Shown piece by piece: positions 56,630-64,000 of a stretch of DNA of 64,000 nucleotides (position 1 is its first letter; each line of letters opens with the position of its first letter). Under the pieces are notes generated by a model, which was not told the origin of the DNA, ran no database searches, and saw only the letters and a list, made by a program, of their open reading frames with translations. This DNA is from Syngnathus acus (taxonomy: Eukaryota > Chordata > Actinopteri > Syngnathiformes > Syngnathidae), in contig NC_051092.1 of assembly GCF_901709675.1 (NCBI RefSeq), positions 10,250,491-10,314,490 of the forward strand, given 5' to 3'. Made by a program: the position numbers and the translations under genes.

Positions 56630-59600
56630 GTAAACATGTTCCCCCTTTGTAACGTTGCTTATTCACAAAGTCTGATTTCACAATCAAGTAGAACAACACC
56701 TGTCGAGATATGAAACAGAATTGGGACCACACAATGTGATTGCGATTTCATTCTGGCCTTTCCAATGATATCTGTTTTGTGGGATCAAAGGAGCTTTGCT
56801 CTCTTGCTAAAACAAACTGTAGACTGCAGCAAAACACAAATGTCAGGAAAACATATAAATATTTAAACATTGCTGTTTTCGCAATACAAATCACAACTGT
56901 CGACATGCTGTAAACCCTTAAGTAAAAATATTTTTATAAAATTCAAAATTGGGAGTTGTTGATGTACAAGAAGGCAGGGAATTCCAAACAAAATTTAATA
57001 AATTGAAATGTACTTTTTTGTTCAATTTTCAAGCACTTAACATGATATCATAATGGTATGGACTTTTTTATTTCATCATTCAAGCGGCTTGTGGATACTA
57101 TTTGACTGGTCACCTCTACAATCTTAGAATTGAACAAATGTTTCATATTGGTGCCACCAGATTGGTCAAGTCCTATTTAGCTCCAATACATCTGACTGCG
57201 CTCAGTCATATATTTTTTGGGGGGTTTCCTTGAGACATGACTAGTAGATTAACCCATCCTCTGTTTAATGGCATAACTTCCTTGCCCTGATTACTGTGAA
57301 ACTGTGTTTTGTTAAAATGACTCATGATAGCATTAATCTAGTGATTAATGAAGTGATTCGTGTGTAATCACTTGAGAAATAATAACATTCCAATACAGAG
57401 ATTGCTTAAGATAATAGGCCAGTGAAAAAGAAATTATTTTTTATTTTGAAACAACAGAATATCACGCCACTATTGTCCCTGAAGCACCCGTCACGAGTAT
57501 TTACTGTTGTCTGTCTAAGCTGGCTATGCTTTGCTGCACATCGGAATAAAATTCAGTGGGGCGCGTGCATAAATGACACCAAGGTGTTTTTGAAGAGCTG
57601 CTACATAATAAATGCACACATCTGGCATGTGTAAGCAAAGAACACAAAATGGAAGGAACCCAGCAGAGATTACCAAAGAGGAAATGTTTGAGCTGGAAAA
57701 AAAATTAACATTTATCGTTCCAGTGTTTTGCATAGTGTGGAAACAAAGACGCTCCCTGATGACCTTCATTATTGAAGTGCTATCTGACTTTGTGTGTCCT
57801 CAGTAGGGCGTTCTACTTTGAACTGACAGCTTTTTTCTTATTAGTTGCAATTCAAATAAAGTGTTACTGATTTTTCTTAACATTTCCTGAAAAAAAGATA
57901 CCCACTGTTTTATTTCTGGAGCAGCTCAGGCCCTTGTGTGTGTATTTTTGCCATTGTGGGTCAATCATTTGACAGGGTGTCCCCAGAGCCAGATTGATCT
58001 CTTAAATCTCACCATGCTGTCTTATTGCACTGATATTGACTTTTGAGTTTGACTAAAAGATTGTGTTGCAGTTGGGAGCGTTTCCACATGGCATGTTTAC
58101 AACAACAGGAGAGATTGTGACAGTGTCGCTATGACTGTTTTCACCTTGGTCGTGCGTGTCATTGCGTCCAAATTTGGTGGCAATTAAATGTCTTCAACAA
58201 AAAGTGATGTTACAGCTCACATTGTGTATGTTGTTTTGAGAGGAACAATCTGTGGCTTGTCAGATACTCTTGGAAAAAAAACTGCTTCTCATTGTGTATA
58301 GGGAGAGCTATAAATCAATTGTGAGAGTTAGGATTGCTTAAAATTGTGTTGACTGACATTTGTCATTATGAGAACACAGATATAAGAAAAAAAAAAGTCT
58401 AAACAGAGAGCTGTCATCATCTTTAAAGTGGTTTTCTTTTCTGCCTGTCTTCTTCCATGTAGGCCACACATTTCTCAAAGCAAATGCATCAATGACAAAA
58501 GTGCATTGTAACATTTATGATCAGTAATAAGATTCACTACAGACTCCTAAGTGGATTGAATTTTTTTTTTCCTGGTCAGACTGCAGCGTCTGGCTATATG
58601 CGAGACTGACAGACCGCAATGATTTGGCGCTGTCTTTTATTACACTGCTCCTCACTCAGCTGAAGTAGCTTGACATTTAACTCTGCGAATGGTAGAAGAG
58701 GTCTGCTTATCTGATTATGTCCCTCAGTCAATTACAGTAGTGGTTTATATCAGCTGCAAATCTTTCAAAGGACCATTGTAGCTTCTGTAATAAAAATTGT
58801 TCAGGAGCATTATTTGAGAGCACCTTTCATGCTGCATGTCAAAGCCATTGCCTTTTTTGTCAAAAAGGGTCATGTGTGAAAGCAAATAGTAAAGTAAAAA
58901 AAGAATCAAGTAAAAACCTTATATCTGATACCTGACAGTCTGAAAAGGTAATAATTGCTTATGTTGTGATTTATATCCAGCATCTTTCTGTCACCCGTGT
59001 AAGGTTCAGCTTGTGTTGCTTTCTCTACACTTGCTGTCTCCGTGTGTCATCAAATCAAGCGGATGTGCTAGTGTGCTGGATTAAAGCTTAGCCATGTGCT
59101 GAGTTGCTTGTAGGCCCTGACTTTATAGTATATAAGTGCGCCATATTAAGTGTTTGTGGGAAAAACATGCACTTCCTTGATTATTTCCTGTCTACTAAAA
59201 TGCCTTCAAAATGTTGGAAGTGATGCTTTTGACTCAGATCATACAATGTTCTTGTCATTGCATACTGGAATATATTTGGTTTGTTGATTATGATGAAAAA
59301 ATGCAAAGTAGCCTACACATACACTTTGATTATGGATAAAGCAAGACCTAATTGGGTGTGTAGTTCTGATTAAACCGTTCTACTGTTTTAGTCTTTTTGT
59401 CTGGTGTTGCAACTTCAGATGAAATCAAAGAGTCAAGTTTTGTAGAATTTTCCCACATTGCCCTAAATTCCTTGTAGAAAGCTTGTGAGGCGCAGTGCAG
59501 GCCTGAGGGGCTGACATTCTTGTGATGAACTATGATGACAACTCTTTGAAAACATAATATGTGAAATTTGATGCTTTGAAAGTAGAACCTGGATAAAGAA

Positions 59601-62600
59601 CAATGATGCTGGTGATGTCATGTCAGCAGAAAAATCTATTAGTGCAACTCACCATTTATCATCAGAGAAAGTGGAGAAGTTGGTGTGAAAACACTTTTGT
59701 CTGTCTGCTGACCCAGACTCTGAAAAAATCATTTCTAAATCTGGGCCCAGATCCAGCTGGCCTTCAGTGAATGTCAAACTGACATGCTTTATCTTTTTAC
59801 ACCTCACATTTTCTGTTCACACTTGTTAGTACAAGGTCACTGCTAGAGGTGTGTGTGTGCATGGATGTGTGTGTGCGCGTGTGCATGTGTGTGTGCGCGT
59901 GTGAATTTATCTGTCTGATTGGTTACAGACAGAGGTTACTTGGGCTGTGGCGGACCATAATCACTTTCACATTGGTTTTCTATGATTAATACAGTGTTTG
60001 TTGCTTTTTATTCGGCTTTTGGCAAATATGAGGACCGGCCTTAACAAGGGGGTTATGAGAGAAGCATAATTAGTTACATAACCTGATCAAACTTGCATTT
60101 TTAATAATGATGTAAATTTGACTACACTTGTGTAACATTTTAAAATGCAAAAAGCATTTGTGAAATGCTGCATGACTCTTGCATTACACATTTTGGCTTT
60201 TAGTTTGTAAAATTCAAACATGAATGCTTCACGTAAAAACTTTGTTTTTGTTTTTACGTTTCCTTAGCAGTGGTTAACTTCTTTTTACTCTTGAAATATA
60301 GTTATGAAGCTAGACATGTTATTTATGAGCTGCCTACAGGTTTTACGATGCTAACAGTTTGACCTTGCATATTCCTCTTATTTCTACTACCTGCTTTCTA
60401 AGGGGGTAAATGTTTGACAATCCAAGAAAATCCAAAGTCATCCAGTATTCTTTAATTTGTCCTCAGCTTTAAACTCCTACAGTATCCCACTGAGCGACAA
60501 ACAATTGGAAGTGTTTGAAAAGGCAGCGAATGTTGCCTTCTCATCAGGGTTAAATGGTCCCAAACAGTCGCCGGATGTTACCCTATAGTACTTACTACTC
60601 TTGTCTACTTTTATCTGTGATAAAATGATAAGCACAATATTTTTTTTATCTTAAAAAGAAATACAGCCCACATAGGCATTATATTCTCACCTGAGGCTTT
60701 GCACATGCTCTTTCAGGCTCTGGTGGCTTCTACCAGCGTGATAGATCATGCTCAGCAAGTGACCCCTGCCCTCAGCCACTTGCGTCCTTCATGGAGACAC
60801 ACTTCACTGCTTCTTTTCGTGAGAGCAAGATGGGGGTGCATAATGGAAACTCATAAATGGAAAAACAAAAGTGGGCTTAGCTTGTACAGAATGGATATTG
60901 AAGTGGGTCTCTTTCCAATGAATTCATCCTGAATTATTTCCACTGGCAGCGGATAGGTCGGCTCTTTGGATCTGTGAATGTCAGAGCTCTGCAGCAAGTG
61001 CAACTACTGCAGTGGAAAGTGACTTAAACTTGCCAATGCACCCGACTTTACCACTTCAAATAGAAGGTCAAAATAGAAAACAAAAGATTGAAAGATTAAA
61101 AAAAAAAACTTTACAAGGCTGGAGATAATTCACATTGTTGCAGCTGTAGTCTTTTTATAGCAAGCCTGTCTGAGAATCAATCGCAGTGGGTTATGCAAGA
61201 CCTCAGTCACAGATTGTAACGTCCCACGTCAACAGTGTCCCACAGCACTAATCCACTGGTTGTCTAGTTTTTGTAAAATCTCTAAAATCTTTAATCTTTC
61301 ACAGGGGATCATGATCAGTGAAGCAATTACTATAATTACTTTTATTATAATTGAGGCACACTTCAATGGGAAATTTGTCTCAATTCAAATTCAATTCAAC
61401 ATTTGCAGATGACAATGACCTGGATGACTTTATAGAAGAAGTATTATGCACACAGTTCACAAAATGTGGCTCACTCTGGTTTGGTTTGCCCCATTTTGGT
61501 CCCACTATAAATGGTCCAGTCTGGACAGCAATACAGTCTAAAATACCAGTTTATATAAAAGCTCACACCTTGTTCATCCTGAAGAAATCTCGTTATGCTT
61601 TGGTTATATTTCTTCATTTTGTTTTACGTGATGAATGAACTTAGTCCTCAGGGAGTTCTATTCAGTGATATGTTGAATTTGACTCTTATTATAAATATAC
61701 TTAAGTTGAGTTACAGAAGTTGTGCAATTTTGACAACCTTATTAATTAATTCTCTACATATGTTGGGGATCACAATAGAAACAAGTGAGTGCTCGTGATC
61801 TATAAATTGCCATTAAAATGTTTGTGATTGACAGATATTAAATTTATTGGATGATCCAGTTTGGAATAGCTGCTGAAGGCAGAGTATTCCAGCTACCTCA
61901 TTAAGTTGGTTCTATGCTGCAGTGCTGGAACAGTGCAGCAGGAATTCCCTGTGTGACTGCTGTTGGAAAGGACATCAGCACTTCTCAGCGGTGATCTTAT
62001 CTGCATTGTTGACTCTTGCAGCAAAGTAGAGGGGAATAAATGGTAAAAAAGGATGATAATAAAAAATGAGCTGCTGGAGTGAATTTGTGCTAGTTTGGCG
62101 GACTTATTCACATGTGACGGCATGAGGACGATGAAGCAAGCCTTAATAAATACGGTGTCTCAATGTGCTGACTTTGATATACACGCACACCAGAGATAAA
62201 ATGTTTAAGAAGACACTGCTCAAAGTGGATTTGGCGGAAGTGTGGCTAGTAATTAAACTGTCCAAGTTACTGCCAAATCATTTGTAAATGATGAACTGTT
62301 CCCTGTTTACTGTTTTTTGCTACTTTTTTGTCTCCTTTTTAATATGGGGACCTTTGCATGAACAGCAATGAAAAATACGTCTTGCTGAACTGTGTTTTTC
62401 TTGTTAGAAACCAGCATAAAAATTCTCAGATGTACAGAGAAATGTACAAAGACTCATCAGTACAGAATTCAAATAGGCCCCCACTAGGTGTGGAACGAAT
62501 GGGTCCAAAAATGTTCTACCCACTCCAAACCTAAATCTTAACAACCTATTTTGAAGAAAAAGCCAATTTCAGCATGAGAAAACAATAACTGGTACAATTC

Positions 62601-64000
62601 GTTGCCTACCCGATCATTTTCTTGTGCACTCAGGCATGAAAAGACCGTAGGGCTCGTATCTATAAATCGTTCTTCCCAACCACCTGTAGCCTGCTTTATT
62701 GACATTTACGAGACAGAATTATCATAACTTTTGCATCAAATGCGAACAATGATTGAATAAATGCAACCATCTCTCACAGTTGTTTCTTCCATTTGCTTTA
62801 GTTGCTTGGTTCCACTTTTTTCTCAGTTAACATTAATTTAAATGTGTGGACACGATCGCTGGCCTTCACTCAGTGCTCATGTCTTTATTGTGCACATTGG
62901 ACTGATTATCACAGCGGTAAAACAAAACCACACGGGGCTCGTCTACACATAAGTAGTGGAAAGAATTCTCCTCCACAATCGGGCAATAAAGTTGAAGTGG
63001 AATGAATTTTCTGTAGCCTTGCTTAAAGTTTTCTTTTTCTGTGATCAACGTTTGATCTTGTAAAAAAATAAACACATAACTCATAACGGGAATGGTGAAT
63101 CTGGGTTACAAACAATGTGATGTAATCCTGTAATATATTAAAAAGCACTATTGTGTACTCTTTATATAGATTTGTATACTCAATAGAAAAACACACAAAA
63201 AAAATGTTTTTAGAATTACTTCTATTTGAGTGGACCTGACATTGGCTTCATATTTTTAGGAATGCTTCTAAAATGTGTCACAGTAGATGGAATAACAAAA
63301 TATTTTCCAGAATAGGCAGCTTCATCAAAGTCAAATTGTGACATTAAGTACAAATCCAAGCACAGAAACACGGACAGTGACAAAATGACAATAACACCAC
63401 ATGAAGCTCGATGAAATAACATACAGCTGTCCAGCAAGCACTGCACAGCACATCTCGCACTTGATTACTAAAACATTTTATTTTACTACTGTATCATATT
63501 GCTATGTTATTGCCATACTCCTCCATGGCCCCAGAAGGGACCCGTCCCCCTCCTTGCTAAAAAGGAGCAACACCATGAGGAGACATTGCAAATCATGGTG
63601 CCAGAGCATCTGGGAGCTTTTCTCCAATCCGCAGATTGCATGTAGAAGTAAGTTATCATGTCTTGGTGGGTGGCCAAAGTGGCATGCAGACGTGTCAGCT
63701 CACAAAGAGCTCTGCTACCACAACTTGAAACGTTTCTCCATTTTGATCTTAAGGCTGATTTTGTGTCATCAAGTTTTATTTTTTTTGTCTGTGGCCACCT
63801 TTGATTTACCATCTCAGACTGAGAACTACAAATTAAAGCTCTCGAGGCATTACTTTTATGATCCTGATGATGAATCTCATGTGTATTGCTGGTCAGCTTA
63901 ATAAACAACAAATGTTCTGGTGTCACTAAAAAACAGTGGTCAACCATTACATGACACAGCAGAGCAATTTTATCAATACAGGATGTGACATCCTCCTATA
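56630..64000. other. tmtc2 intron 2 (partial)
   Basis: Begins gtaaac and has not ended by base 64000. No exon 3 of tmtc2 (DUF1736/TPR region) was found. It includes a (GT)n tract at 59849-59903. Open frames of 146-166 codons overlap on opposite strands at 63401-63947 without recognisable content. Confidence 0.75.
59849..59903. repeat. (GT)n microsatellite, interrupted
   Basis: GT/GTGCGC-rich tract. Confidence 0.85.

Noticed and set aside
63401-63947. Open frames of 166 (plus) and 146 (minus) codons overlapping on opposite strands
   Set aside because: Neither resembles a known family or tmtc2 exon 3. Overlap on both strands reflects low stop density rather than coding.
1-64000. CRISPR arrays, operons, integrons or phage-like systems
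   Set aside because: No regularly spaced direct repeats or tightly packed genes; the window is clearly vertebrate nuclear DNA.

Overview
The window is vertebrate nuclear DNA, almost certainly from a ray-finned (teleost, probably percomorph-like) fish. It is AT-rich with short exons, GT-AG introns of 0.1 to 28 kb, abundant (CA)n microsatellites, fish-type SINE relics, palindromic DNA-transposon derivatives and an L2-type LINE. There is nothing prokaryotic or viral in it.

Two host genes lie head to head. On the minus strand at the left edge is the 5' part of a CRACR2A/EFCAB4B-like gene, with three coding exons at 3280-3056, 1415-1300 and 1196-1029. These encode a pair of EF-hands plus the start of the following region, and the gene continues beyond base 1. 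A non-coding first exon near 4.9-5.0 kb is proposed, because a GC box and a perfect X-box motif sit just upstream and good splice signals are present. On the plus strand is tmtc2: exon 1 (CDS 28249-28331), a 27.7-kb first intron and exon 2 (56053-56629). The rest of the gene lies beyond base 64000. Together these tmtc2 exons encode the N-terminal multi-membrane part of an ER-resident O-mannosyltransferase-like protein.

The 23-25 kb between the genes has no recognisable host coding exon. It holds a cluster of mobile DNA: a MITE with perfect 28-bp terminal inverted repeats (21847-22121), a scrap of an older LINE (22340-22410), an apparently full-length L2-like LINE with an intact 999-residue ORF inserted inside a (TAAC)n microsatellite (23514-26777), and a half-MITE just upstream of tmtc2 (26873-27245). 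A transposon fragment carrying a coding-like acidic stretch is at 14075-14415.

Inside tmtc2 intron 1 are a second MITE with perfect 24-bp terminal repeats (30255-30802), a SINE with recognisable pol III boxes (44519-44838), several SINE tails, a LINE-type 3' tail, a 100-bp-period tandem duplication (42351-42540) and microsatellites. The rest is unique-looking, AT-rich, non-coding sequence. No CRISPR, rRNA, bona fide tRNA or operon-like system is present. The most noteworthy items are the intact LINE (its insertion site and a YY1-like 5' end), the shared architecture of the palindromic MITEs, and the split of the tmtc2 acidic motif region across a very long intron.
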